Source: Drosophila persimilis
Lineage: Eukaryota; Arthropoda; Insecta; Diptera; Drosophilidae
Length of the DNA stretch: 64,000 nucleotides
Direction: 5' to 3'
Assembly: GCF_003286085.1 (NCBI RefSeq)
Contig: NW_020825298.1
Coordinates: forward strand, 11,594,001 to 11,658,000
Of this stretch, positions 12,901 to 24,600 are shown piece by piece. Under the pieces are notes generated by a model. It was not told the origin of the DNA. It searched no databases and saw nothing but the letters and a program-made list of their open reading frames with translations. Position numbers and translations under genes: made by a program. The number at the start of each line of letters is the position of its first letter. The first letter of the stretch is position 1.

Positions 12901-14950
12901 CGTCTTAGTCGCATTAAGTTGCAAGCAAAATGTTTCATTAGCCGTGAGCCAAGAGTAGGTTGAACCCCATGGAGGGGGTATAGGAAAAAACTCGCACATT
13001 TTGATGTGGAGCCCGCTGGGTAATTAAGCGATGTGGCAACGCTGTCTGTTGTCGCAGTCGCAGTCTCAGTCTGTGCTCTGCTCAGTGCTCTGCATGCGTT
13101 GGGTTCCCATAATTTATGGCCCGGCAAATAATTATAATAGTAACACAATGCCTGGGCGAGGGGGGTAGGGCAGTTGGGTATATTGCAATCTTCCACCCTC
13201 CCCCCTCTGCACAGACTTTACAAAAGAGTCTTAAGTTTTATTGCATTAGGAGGCAACTTTGTTACTCTTTGATTATGGGAAAAAAAAAGCGCACTCTTCC
13301 TCGCGGAGTTTTTGTAAAAGGTGAGGCCCAACCAAAGAGTTCTCCCACGATAATTGCATGCATATGTGGTTTCAGTGGCCGTGTGACAAAAAGACAGAGA
13401 GAGAGAGAGAGTACCTTGTGTAAAAGTATACCTTGCAAAGGCTCTCCCACTGCTTTGCTGCTTGCCTTCTGCCTCCTATCAAGCTTTCCCGAAGCTTCTA
13501 CTGCTGCTGTTCTCCCTCTGCCGCTGCTTTGCTCTACCTCTGCTTCTACTACTGCTGCTGCTGCGCTTTACTCTCCCTCTGCTTCCACTACTGCTGCTGC
13601 TGCGCTTTGCTCTGCCTCTGCTTTAACTGCTGCTGCTGCTGCGCTTTACTCTCCCTCTCCTTCTCCCTCTACTGCTCTGCCTTAACCGCTGCCTCTGCTC
13701 TGCTGCTGCTGCTACTGAAGTATTTTGCAGTAATTTTGTTGTTTCGTTTCTGTTTCATTCCTTCCTTTTTGCATGCGGCGTCGTCCGCTGGCTAACGGTA
13801 ACCTAAAGCTAACTGCAATGACCGTTTTTTTTGCCTGCTGTTGTGTCTCTGCCTGCATTTGTAATTACACGCAGGGTAGAATCAACTAGAAGGAAAGGCA
13901 GTCCAGCAATCAGGGTGGCCCCCATCTTAGCCTTTCATTATGTCAGCATTCAGGTGCATCTAGAACGGAGATTGCCTAATAGCTGACACCGTACCCTCCC
14001 TTAAATATACCTTGTAATTATGCAAGTCGGTTCTAGAAATGACAGAGACAACGACAAGGACAGAGGCAGCGACAGCGACAGAAACAGCGATTGAGATTGA
14101 GACTGAGACCAGACTTTGACTTGGCGCAGGAGGAGTAGAACGAAAGGAGGAGAAGCAAAGGCAGAGAGAAGGAGTAGGAAATCAAGTCTTTGGACATTTG
14201 CCACTTGTTTGCATAAGAGTGAGATCTCTCCACATGTCCCTCCGCTCTGTCTGCTGTCTCTGTCGCTCTGCGAAGAATTCTCTGTTGCGTCATTAATAAA
14301 AATGTCTGGCAATGGCTTAAAATTTATGGCATGGCTGGCAGGCCAGGCCTGGCAGCAGTACCACTTTTCATATGCCAGATGACAGTAAGCGGGTTTTTAT
14401 AAATATTTTTTTGTTCGCTTTACTCCTCGCGTGTGAATGCAAAACTGAGTGGAGTGCAGTGCAGTGCAGTGCAGTGCAGCGGCAGGGATTGTAAAACTGT
14501 GTTCAAGAGAGAGAGCGCGTGAAGAAACTACAGCAATGGCTCTACAACTGTCAGTGAAATCATACCCATTATGGTGCTGGCGCTTGTAAAACTGTAATGA
14601 ATTTTAAATTCCTTCAAATGGAGATTTATGATTGCCCCACACACGCAATTGCTGCCCCACTTTATGTTTCTGCCACACAACTGTCCTGGCAATTGTGACA
14701 CGTGTCCCTGTCACGCCCCCCCCTACATGTGCCTCCTATCCCATGCATATCCCTTTACTGCCTCCCCCCGACTGTCGTTTCCTTTGACTTTGCCCCGTCA
14801 TTGTGGCCGTGTCATAAAATAATAATCGCCGCTTATAAACACACATTGTCATGGTAGGGGCAGGGGCAGCGGCAGAGGGAGGGGGGGCAGTGGAATTAGG
14901 GCACGGGAAAAGGGAAAGCCAATCATTAATTCGATTGTCGTGCAACACTG
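9901..14950. other. Non-coding block with GCTGCT-rich minisatellite
   Basis: No supported gene. Notable contents are a TCATCATCATC run (about 10148-10161), (TA)n near 11067-11084, a polypyrimidine-plus-AG site near 11342-11360 with no convincing exon after it, a CACATCC tract (12056-12080, the reverse complement of the kind seen at 7961-8011), a 39-bp repeat at 13530-13668, GACAGAGACAACGACA-type purine repeats (14040-14110), a GTGCA tandem (14456-14480) and a pyrimidine/GT-rich stretch (14640-14780). Confidence 0.55.
13530..13668. repeat. 39-bp CTG-rich minisatellite, about three copies
   Basis: The landmark GCGCTTT recurs at 13563, 13602 and 13641, a 39-bp period. Each unit carries a CTGCTGCTGCTG run followed by CTCTGCCTCTG-like sequence. 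The period keeps the reading frame, so long Ala/Ser-rich or Cys/Leu-rich frames appear on the + strand. These have no start context, homology or flanking exon support, so I read this as a repeat and not a gene. Confidence 0.8.
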
Positions 14951-14952
14951 TC

Positions 14953-15144
14953 CTAGGATTGCCACCCGCTTAGCTTTGAGCAAATGTCAATAGTAGTATT
15001 GTTGTCTGTGGCGTCGGAAACGGAGTCCAGAGTGACCCAGAAATATGGTGTTCCAGTGACGTCATGCTGCGGGACTGTCCAACTGTACAGGAAACGCGAG
15101 GGACCGGCGGAGCTCAATCCTCCCTGACAGCTGGACAGGAAGCG
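14953..15144 (-). other. Candidate antisense terminal coding exon (unknown protein)
   Basis: On the minus strand a pyrimidine-rich tract (CTCCCCGTCTCCCTCTGTC) is followed by CCGCAG and then a 63-codon open frame to TAG at 14953-14955. The predicted peptide begins RFLSSCQGGL, contains FLYSWTVPQHDVTGTPYFWV and ends SKLSGWQS. It is not low complexity, and its composition and codons look more protein-like than the surrounding DNA. I do not recognise a family, and I see no matching upstream exon or downstream AATAAA. If real, it would be a gene antisense to the putative Rapgap1 intron. It could equally be a chance frame. Confidence 0.2.
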
Positions 15145-15261
15145 CTGCGGATGACAGAGGGAGACGGGGAGAGCGACGAAACCAAGGCGGAAGGATGCAT
15201 TATGCTCGCTCTTTTCGGGCTGTGGTTTTGGTTTCGGTTTCAGTTCGAATTTCCGGCCCAA

Positions 15262-16510
15262 AGTGGATTTATTATTTCTTCTGCTTTTGGCGTTTTTCTC
15301 TGTGTGTTTTGGTTTTTTTATTAATTATTACCTTTCAGTGGCTCACTTCTGGCCACTTCTTCTGGCCCATATTCAGCTCTTCGCCAGCTGTCAATTTGAG
15401 ATTTTATATTTTGCGGTCAGTCGGCGTTTCTTTCTTTCTCTCTCCCTTTCACCTGGCACGCGTTGGCCAGCAGCAGGTGGAACAAAACACAAAAACACTG
15501 AATAAAAGTTATAAAAAAAGTACGCAAAAAATAAAAAACCTTTTTCACGAGTTTTCCATTACAAGCTGAGGTCATAGCTGCACTCGTAATCAAATTATTT
15601 CTAGCTAAAAAAAATACAAGCCAAGGGGGCGGCAGGGAGTGGTGCCTCTACCTCTGCCTCTTAGCTAATTGTGATGACCTCAACACTTGCCCACTCTCTC
15701 CCTCTCCGCCACTCTCTTATTCTCGCCACCACGATTAAAGAGAGCGAGAATTCCATTTCCATTTGGCACTAATGGGTTAATAATGTGCGAAAGCATATAA
15801 AAAAACTTCTTAGACTAATTAAATGTCGTTTCCACAAATACTCTTAGTGGCTGTGGATAATTATGCCCCACCGAAAAAAAAAAAAATGGAGATTAGTCCC
15901 CAGAGCCATTTGGGCCATTATCGAAAACGCTTCTGGCCAGAATGGGGGACAGTTATTGAAAGCGGGTTAAGCGCATTAGGGTCAGGGTAAGTGGAGAGCC
16001 CAATGGAGAGAGAGAGAGAGAGAGGGACAGCATTCTAGGGAAATTGAAATTGGGGAAGTGGTATTCGGAATTATGTGTGGAAAGGTCTTACGAGGGGAAG
16101 CTAAGCGATAAAGAAGTTGGGAAAATGGTCTTAAAAAGGGAAGGAATTGTGCGATTATATTGTTAATCCAGATGCCAATACAAAGCGCGATTATTGGATC
16201 GGGATTTGGGAATTTTTCCACCAAGAACATTGCCGTATGGGCAATTCTACTTTCCATTTCTACTTTCCTACTAGAACATTTACAAGTGTCAAAACGCATC
16301 CATTCAAATGTGATCTTGACTCTGAGGATGGCACTCCAGAAAAGTAGAGCATAGATCCAGATCAAGGGAGCATTCTATATCCCACACGAAACCGTGTTTT
16401 CGAGTGCCATTGAACGGACTTTCCGGCAATCAGTCAACGGCTTACAAGTTTTTATGGGTCTAGAAAAAAGTGATGCGTCAGGACAAAGATTCGGTAGCGT
16501 ATCGGCGCTA
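15262..16510. other. Non-coding DNA upstream of the first protease gene
   Basis: No coding region seen. Contains pyrimidine-rich and A-rich runs, a GAGAGA tract at 16004-16025 (possible GAGA-factor sites), and ordinary AT-rich sequence up to the GATA cluster of the next gene. Confidence 0.5.
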
Positions 16511-16518
16511 ATAATATT

Positions 16519-16635
16519 GATACTGCCAGAGTCTACGATTGTAAATCTCCTTCTCTATCAACTGATTTGATAACGATAATTGATAGCCGATCTACTTTAG
16601 AACATATGTACTCTGATTAGAGCTGCCTATAAAAA
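16519..16635 (+). promoter_or_regulatory. GATA-rich proximal promoter with TATA box
   Basis: TATAAAAA lies at 16628-16635, about 47 bp before the start codon. Just upstream are five GATA cores: 16519-16522, 16556-16559 (reverse strand, TATC), and three back to back in 16568-16586 (TGATAA, CGATAA, TGATAG). Clustered GATA sites next to a TATA box are known from Drosophila midgut digestive-enzyme genes driven by GATAe and related factors. Midgut expression here is inferred from that and was not observed. Confidence 0.7.
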
Positions 16636-16681
16636 GCGATGTCCGAGCCACGAGCAGCACAAACCAAAACCAGTAGCCAAG

Positions 16682-17485
16682 ATGAAACAATTTGTGGTGC
16701 TCCTTGCTCTGACGGTGGCTGCCGTTTCGGCCAACACGATTGCGATGCCAGGATTCCCCGAGGGACGCATTATCAACGGCCATGAGGCCCAGGCCGGCGA
16801 GGCACCCTACATTGTCTCCCTGCAGACCAGCTCTCACTTCTGTGCCGGTTCGATCATCAATGAAAACTGGGTGCTTACTGCCGCCCATTGCCTGATCTAC
16901 AACAGCTACCAGGTGGTGGCCGCAGCCCACGCCCGGTCCAGCAAGGAGGACACCCAGGTGCGCCAGGTCACCAGCGGCGACCACATCGTCCACGAGAACT
17001 ATGACGGCGGTGTGGGACCCTACGACATTGGCCTGATCTACGTGGCGACGCCCTTCGACCTGAATGCCGTCTCCCGCGACGGCAGCGCGCCCGTGGCCAG
17101 CATTGCCCTGCCACCCAAGAAGCTCGAGGGCTCCACCGACGGCACCCTCTACGGCTGGGGCCGCGACAACTCCGGCGCCCTGCCCGAGAAGCTCCAGAAG
17201 CTCGATGTGGACATCATCGACTACGTGCAGTGCAAGGCCGCCCTGCCCTCCAACAGCAAAGTGGCTGAGAGCAATGTCTGCACCTACACTGCCGGCACCA
17301 CCGACGGCGCCTGCAACGGCGACAGTGGCGGCCCTCTGATCAGCCGCTCCTCCGACGGCTCGGCCTACCTGGTCGGCATTGTCTCCTGGGGCTACACTCC
17401 TTGCGCTTCCACCAAGTATCCCTCGGTTTACACCTCGACCGCTGACTACGATGCGTGGATCGCCGAAAAGATTGCTAAATTCTAG
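16682..17485 (+). CDS. Secreted S1 serine protease, CG11912/lectizyme-like
   Basis: A 267-residue intronless chymotrypsin-fold endopeptidase, probably a secreted digestive enzyme of the gut lumen. Residues 1-17 are a signal peptide ([13 protein letters not shown] core). A short propeptide ends at Arg29, and the mature enzyme starts IINGHEA at residue 30. The catalytic triad is complete: His69 in TAAHC, Asp115 in YDIGL, Ser215 in GDSGGP. Six cysteines fit the three usual disulfides. Specificity position 189 is Gly209, not Asp, so a trypsin preference is unlikely; an elastase or chymotrypsin-like preference is inferred. The [14 protein letters not shown] segment closely resembles tsetse lectizyme and D. 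melanogaster CG11912. The start follows a TATA box by about 47 bp and no other in-frame Met competes. It sits alone, apparently within a Rapgap1 intron on the same strand, and is about 60-65% identical by eye to the minus-strand copy at 55930-56745. Confidence 0.95.
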   Translation: MKQFVVLLALTVAAVSANTIAMPGFPEGRIINGHEAQAGEAPYIVSLQTSSHFCAGSIINENWVLTAAHCLIYNSYQVVAAAHARSSKEDTQVRQVTSGDHIVHENYDGGVGPYDIGLIYVATPFDLNAVSRDGSAPVASIALPPKKLEGSTDGTLYGWGRDNSGALPEKLQKLDVDIIDYVQCKAALPSNSKVAESNVCTYTAGTTDGACNGDSGGPLISRSSDGSAYLVGIVSWGYTPCASTKYPSVYTSTADYDAWIAEKIAKF

Positions 17486-17518
17486 ATTTGGCCAGCGAAA
17501 ACGATCAACCTATATTCC

Positions 17519-17524
17519 AATAAA
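17519..17524 (+). terminator. Polyadenylation signal of the protease gene
   Basis: AATAAA lies 34 bp after the stop codon of the CG11912-like gene, so its 3' UTR should be only about 50-60 nt. Confidence 0.75.
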
Positions 17525-17559
17525 AGAACATTTTGTCCACCCCAAAAGGGTGTTGTAGA

Positions 17560-20500
17560 AAAATAGTCACCTTCAACTCGAAACCTATCCCAAGCTCGTT
17601 ACGTGCGACCGAAGAGCGCTGCTGCATGATGCGCGACATGCTGAAAAGGAGTGTTAGCTCTTGTTTCACTTTCTTCCACGATACCGTCTCCACCGTGCTT
17701 TGTGGAATCAACAATCTGCACACCTTCTAACGCCTACAGTTTTGCGCTCTATGCCCTACAGTTTGATGGCTACCACACCCATCGGTTTGCGGTTCATTGA
17801 ACCAACAAAAAAGACACAAAACCTACGACACTGCGACAAGCCATTTGTCATCTTTTGTGGGATGCCTCTGGGGCTGGCACCTGACACCTGGTGACCAGGT
17901 CGCCCACCACTCCTCCGACTCCCTCTCCTCCCTTTTTATTGTAGCTTTACTGTAACTGTGGCTGTGGCTGTGGCGTGTGTCTTGTGTGACAGTTTACAAG
18001 GCGACAGAAAACACACAGACAAAGAAATGAAATGAACTTTTTCGCACTTGATGGCCATTAATTTCTTGTGTGGCATGCCCCGGGGCTCATCTTACGGCCC
18101 TACTGTCATTACAGTTGTGCCGCCGTCTTTACTGTTGTGAACTTTGACAGGGATTTGCCATTGCGTGACCCGCAGACGTGACAGCAGCAGAGGTGGAGGA
18201 GGAGGAGGCCCGATGCCTCTGGAAACCCATAAGAGCTAAAAGCTAATGGCTAAAGCCTTCGATCTGTTGATTCATGGAATGTTTGTGCAAAAAACACTGA
18301 AAACACGTTTTGCGGCTCAATGAAAATGTCAAATGGGTGATCCGCTTATGAGAAGACAGAGACTCCGAACAGCCTTGGTTATGGATCGCGACTCGTGCGC
18401 ACAGAGAGGCCTATCAAATGTGTATCTTGTATCTGTATCTGCGACGCATCAGTGGGCAAAACATTGAGCTTTATCAGCGGCGGCTCTTGGACGGATGATG
18501 GGTTTCATTTCTGTATCGTTTCTGTGTCAGCTAATTTCCATGGCATTGTGGCAGGCAACAAATGGCATTTCCATTGAAAAAGAGCGACCCAACGCTTTTC
18601 TCGCCAGCGAAAGTTGGCAGCGAAAAGCCAGCCCCGAAATAACAATGCTTTTCCGGCATGCCACAAGCGAAAGAGATGGAGATAGTGGAGTTTCTGTTGG
18701 AGGAGCTCTATAGGAACTATTACAAGGTTGTTCGGGGGTTCGGCTCGGGGTGTTTGCGTTTTGCCGCTTTTTGGGCATAAATTAAAGCCTAAGGTCGTTG
18801 CTTAAAGGTGGAAAACAACAGTTAGACATACAGAACGGCACAAAAGCAGTTAACAGACGCAGAGAACTCAAAGAGATACAACAGATACAACAGAGAGCTG
18901 GCGGAGAGAGGGAGGAGAAGATACAACATAATTTACACATAGCAAAGAGTTAATCACCCGAAGATACAACCTGTCGAAGGCATAAAAGCGAGATCCAAGA
19001 TCCAAGTGGGAAACAGACTCTTAGATAACTCCCAGCCCGTTCCGATCTCCTTTTGCTCTTCCCATTCTCTCGAACCGATTCAATCGATCGTTTATGGTTA
19101 TGTTTTCCATTCTGTTCTTTGTTGGCATGCTAATCACATCCACTCTTTGCCTCGATGCCTCACAGACCTCGAGAACACGCCTCATTCATAAATAATTTGC
19201 TGTTAATTTTTATAATTTTGCGCAAAGTAATTTTCCAACCAACGTAAGCAATGTTTTCCGCTTGTCAGAGTTAAGGAAGGAGCCGGAGCCGGAGCGGGAG
19301 AGAAGGCAACAAAACTGAAAGTTGAGCTGACCAAACAAGTTAACTGGTTTGCTGGCCAAGACCTGTGGCTCTTAAACAAAGCCCAGCATTTGTTTCCGCT
19401 GCCTCCGCCTGGTTTCTTGGTAACCCAAGATCTCAATTGAAGCTCAGGCTTGGATTTTGATTTGGATTCCGATTCAGACTTGGGCTTACACTCGAATTAG
19501 TTGCTTTGTTCTAAGACAAGCTTTAGAAGGTCTTCGTCTCCTCTGTGTATCAAATGATCAAAGTGTGCAACAGAAAACTAAGCCAAGGCAAAAGAACTGC
19601 CACAAGAAGACTCACTCGGAGACCGATGTAATAAGCTCCTGCGCGTCATGCAGCAGTGGCCCTCGGTCAGATCTGGCTTTCTGCTGGGTTGTGCCTTTCG
19701 ACTGTCATCACAGCGGAGACCTCTGTCGAACCAGCCAAGGAATGCCCTAAAAATAAACTCCAGACTTTAGGCAATTAATCATAAATAATGGATCACACAT
19801 TTCTCAAGTTTCCGAAACCTCAACCTTGTTCTGGGGTATCTACGCATCTTGTATCCGCCTATCTTGTATCTGGCACGGGTATCTCCCTCCTACAACACCC
19901 GCACTTTTGGCACTTGTGGCACTCCACCCTCTCAGATTGATGTGCTGCCAAAAATCATAATCATCGAATGGATCGGCCCACTTGACCTTATTTTGCCAAG
20001 ACAAACAATAAGCAATAAGAAATACATGCCCGTATACACAGAAAAATATCTTATAGATAGCCCCTTAGATCTCTCTCGACGTCTCTGTATGTAAATGTAG
20101 CGAAGTGAAAAGCCTTGACTCTCGGTAGTTCAATTAATAATTAAATCTCATTTGTTTTTCCGTCACTGTTTTTTATGCCTTTTGTTAATTGAATTTGTGT
20201 TTGGCTTGTGTGCGAGATTTCTGTGTAGATTCTTTGTAGAAAACAAAAGAGAGACAAACAAAATTCAAATTCAAATTCGAATTCGGCCAAGACTGAATAG
20301 AGAGAGACAGGGAGAGAGAGATATGGCCAAGGTTTTGCCATCGCCTATCGCGTGCGTGTCAAAACTTCAGATGAAGAAAAACTGGAAAATAAATAATAAT
20401 AATACAATAATCATAACAATAAAGAGATGTAGACACAAAACATCTCTGCTGCTGATGATATGCCCTCAAGATATATTCCAAGATTGAAGATTCGGTTCCG

Positions 20501-20900
20501 GTTTTCGTCTGTCTGCGCTGCTGCTGCTGGGAAAGAAAGTTTCTAAACGAAATTGCTCGCAATGTTGTGTTAAAAAGATTAAAGCAACGAAAGAAAAGAA
20601 AGGAAATAAATTCATTAGGCAAAAGACAAAAATCCCGTTGCCCCTGCGGGTGAGAGGGGCCAAGCGCCCATGGAAGTGGCTAACACGCCCCCAACACGAA
20701 GCCCCCGTCCCGTAGTCCCCTCCTTCTACTACTAGCATTGCCCACTCTTTACTCTCTCTTCTCTCCCCCTCTCTTTTTGTTTGCTGTGAATTTCTTCATA
20801 AATATTTCGTGAAAAGAAAGTTTCACAGTGGCTGACAAACTGTAACGCAGGCCCCCACCGCAAGCGAAAAGCACCCGAAAAACCAATAACCCAAACCTGA
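17560..20900. other. Non-coding block downstream of the first protease gene
   Basis: No gene recognised. Contents: GTGGCTGTGGC-type repeats (about 17950-17990), CAACAGATACAACAG repeats (18870-18895), an isolated CATAAAAG site near 18980, AT-rich and pyrimidine-rich stretches, and AATAATAATAC runs at 20392-20410. Short open frames have no protein-like features. Confidence 0.5.
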
Positions 20901-20917
20901 CTCTCAGATGAATCACC

Positions 20918-20925
20918 TATAAAAG
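20918..20925 (+). promoter_or_regulatory. Orphan TATA box
   Basis: CTATAAAAGCGAG is a good match to a Drosophila TATA box, but the next ATG codons open only very short frames (18 codons at the first). It may be a chance match, a non-coding RNA promoter, or the remnant of a lost gene. Confidence 0.2.
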
Positions 20926-21554
20926 CGAGTGTTGCGAGTTTTGGGTAGAAGATTGCCAGACATTTAATACCCTATAACGAAGGTGCATAGATAGGCGATT
21001 AGCTTAGGTATGGATACAAGTAGAGGCTTCTATCTCTGCAACTCACCTGTGGAAATCTCTGTGTGAAAGCTATCTTTACAGTTTTCTAAGAAAAGCATAA
21101 CAATCGTTCACTGCTTCGATGATCAATTCGTTCCCAAAGAAGTCATTAATCGTAGAAAATTCATGGCATTCGGATTCTAAGCTAACTTTTTAGTCGGTAG
21201 TTCAAAAATGTATCTATTATTCGAAAATTTAATACAATTTCTCTGTTGAAATATGCTGTAAGGAATCTTTATAGTCGGATCCTTCAGACTTCTTTGAAAT
21301 TTCTTCAAAATTTGGTCATAGAATTCGTGGTTCTCTTTATTAAAGTAGCGAGGGATATATCTTTTTACTCTTTAGAGATAATTCAATCAATTCTTATGAG
21401 GTTTAATACAATATTCTTCCTAAATTAGTCTTTTGGAAATATGGGATAACTTTTTATATCTACTTCACTGAAATTTCTGGGTATGACAGGGTATCCCAAG
21501 CCTCGACTCCCCCTTTGGCTAACCTTTCTTTCTTGTATCTTGTTGGTATTATGA

Positions 21555-21610
21555 GTATCTGTATCTGTATCTGTATCTGTTTCTGTAGTTGTTGCTGTGG
21601 CTGTGGCTGT
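21555..21610. repeat. GTATCT hexamer and GGCTGT repeat tract
   Basis: Tandem GTATCT units pass into GTTGCTGTGGCTGTGGCTGT. The reverse complement, GATACA/CAGATA, appears as short tracts at many other places in the window (near 6020, 18428, 28718, 33012, 39507 and 62711). Confidence 0.75.
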
Positions 21611-24600
21611 TGTGTGTTGAAAGTGTTAAATGCATTGCATACTCTGGTTTTTGGCCAATGCTTCACCTGAATCTGAATCTGAATCTGCTGACCAGCCAAT
21701 GGTCACTCTTTCTCTGTTGTTTATTTTTTGATCATTGCCCAACTTTGAGTTTCAGTTTGTTTCGGTTTTCGGTTTTCGGTTTTGGTTGTGGTTTTTGGGT
21801 TTTATTTTCGTTTTGCATTTCACTTTGCGGGGCAGCGGCACTTGCATGACTGTCGGTCTCCCGTTTATCGTTTATTTCGGAATTTTAGTGGCTGGTTTTT
21901 CGCTTGCCGCTCGGCTTTAATTGCCAGCCAACATGCAACAAAATGGCCAACAATCCTTCTACAATTTTTCGAATTCATTCACTCCATCAGTGCCCCCCCT
22001 GTCTGTAGCTGTGTCCCCCTGTGAGGCCCCCGTCCGCAGGATGTCAATGATTGATTGCAAGAGTGGAATGTCTCTCTCAAACGATTCGCACCCCACAACA
22101 ACGGCCCACTCTTCAACGGTCAGTTGCACTTTTCTTTCCACCGAAAAGGCGTTTGCATGCTTAGCCTTGTTTTGTTTTCTGGCGTATCTGGCGTTATTTA
22201 TGCGGCTTATTAAGTTTATGGACTGCTAATTTATTGATTTATATGCCACACTGCAGCAGAGACTGAATCAAATTGGAAGTTTTGTTTTCGGCCTGCCAGA
22301 CACATTGTAAAATGAAAATAAAAAACAATTGACGTACGGGGTGATTGCATTGCGAATGGGAATAAATCAAGGGAGTTCAACCCATCAACAGTTTGAGTGG
22401 GTTTTTTGATGGCTACAGTTGTGGGAGGGTTGGGAATAGGGGAGCGTAAATTGGGGGGGATTGGAGTAACCGAATGGATTTGGTGAGTCAGCCAGAATTT
22501 GCATCTCAGCTTTTTACTGTCAGATCCGAAAATTTCGCTGCTTTTTTTCTCGCTCACTCTCTGCTTTACTGGTTTCTGCGGGTTCAATGGTTCAAGGGAG
22601 TCCGAGGGCTACTGTAGAGTAAAATATTAAAGAAAATGCCTTGCAAATCATACACAGATTCTTGGAATCATCACTGTTGTTCTTCAGCGCTACAATTACA
22701 GAGTAATAATCTGCCAAGAACTGCACTTGCATCTCCTGTTGCCCTTAATTTGATGAGGCAGCCACATTTTCCCCCGCATTGCATATGGAAAAACCAGATG
22801 AGTAAGGCTTTTCTTTGCCAGTGCAGTGCTCCTTCTGTGCCGTGCAGTGCAGCCATCAAATCACTTTGAATCTCTCGAAAGTAAACATTAAACAGATGGC
22901 GAGACGCGCGATAGAGATGGAAACAGAGCCATAGACAGAGAGGGGGAGGGAGAGAGCATGGTTTTATGAGGATTTCGCTGATTTATAGATGACCATTCCC
23001 TTTCGTACGAGTGGCTTCTGGCACTGGCTTCTCCCAATCGAAAGTCGTGTGCTGTGATCGTAAATAAGTCAACAAATGTTTGCAGACAGACGACAGGGAG
23101 ACAGACAGCCGGAGAGACGGAGAAAAGTGCACTGGTAAATGGGGATTGAGAACGAGAAACTCTGAGGTTCGTTCCCCTCTCCGTGTGCCCCGGTTTGTGG
23201 CACTCATAATGCTGCTGCTGCTGCTGCTGCATGGGGCATAAGCTGTAATGGCGCCGCTGAAAAGGGGTAGGAGCGGGAGGTGCCACGGCACTTGTGGGCA
23301 CTCTTTTGGCGTCAAAAGATTTGCTATAAATACTCGGACCTGCAACAGGCACAACAGCGGCAGCAATTTGTGGCAATTGTCGCGTATGGAGGCGCTGACA
23401 CACAGAGCTCGAGAGTCCGTTGGTGCTGCAAAGGGAATGAATAATGGATGCAGCAGGCGGCAGGCGGCAAGCAGCAAGCGGCAAGCGGCTGTGGCAGATG
23501 CAAATGAATGAAGATAAACGATGAGCGAGTGTTAAAGTGTGGAAAGGGTTGGGGGAGGAGTAGCCCCTGCCGGACGTGTGTTGACCCACTTTGTGGCTGC
23601 CCCCCACAGCCCCCAAAAAAAACCAGAAAAAGCAAACCCTGAGATACATATGCATATGCAGATACACAGATACAGCGCAAAAAAAGTGAATGTGAGGCTG
23701 ATGCCAAAAAAACGCCAACGCAAACCGTTGGCCAAAAGTCAGGAAATCCATAAATCAGTCTGAAATATTTGCTGACAAATGGGTGCCCGAGAGCCCGAGA
23801 GCCCGACAGTCCGAGAGTGGCTTAAACCTAGAAAGGGGATCAACATGCTGTTGGCAGGCACTGTGGCACTCTCTCCCCCCCTCTCCCTCTCCCTCTCCCT
23901 CTCTGTGTCTCTGACAAGGGGGATTGCAGTTAAGGACCCCCTTTGCAGTGCCTTCAATAATTCAAAGTGCAAAGTGCAGGCCAGCAATTGGTTAACCTCG
24001 TTGGCCGCTTGTTTGGGCCAAGTAAACACTGCACTGCGTAGGTCGGAGCTGTTGTCGTTGCTGTGTGTGGAGTTGTGCTCCACTTTTCTACCCAATTGTT
24101 TGATCAATATTTGATGGAGGGGGGGCGGAAGGGGGGAGGAAGAAGCCCTTAAGAGAGGGCTTTTCATGAGACTGCTGACTTTTCCCATTAATTATAAACA
24201 GGAAATGCTTATATTTTCTCCAGTATTATGCAATGTTTCTGCTTCCTCATTATGTTCTCTACTCTTCAGAGCTATCGTGTTCTATGTATGTTCTCCAGTT
24301 GTCAGAGCTATCGTGTTCCATGTTGTCCACTTTTCAGATCTTGTTTTCCGCTCTGTTGTGCTCCGAGCCTTCGAGTTTCAAACCAAAAAACATGCAAAAT
24401 ATAATTCCTAGTAAGCCGAACTAAGTGCTTTTTGCCACAAGTTTTAGGCAAATTACTTGTGTGTTTTGCCTGTTTTGGGCCGAAGAAGAATTCCAGGAAG
24501 CCCTCCACCCAGGGAGGGTTTTGCATGTTTCACGCTTCGCTGCCGAAAGTTCTCAGGGGCAAGAAACAAAAGCCAGGCCACACCGCTGGAGAACGAACTC

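Noticed and set aside
13530-13668. Regular repeats as a possible CRISPR-like array
   Set aside because: The repeats are contiguous minisatellites without unique spacers, in eukaryotic DNA.
13116-13795. Ala/Ser-rich and Cys/Leu-rich frames
   Set aside because: Produced by the in-frame 39-bp CTG repeat; no start context or conserved sequence outside it.
22888-23751. 287-codon minus-strand frame
   Set aside because: Several frames are open over the same GC-rich, repeat-containing DNA; the translation has no domain or signal and crosses a CTG repeat.
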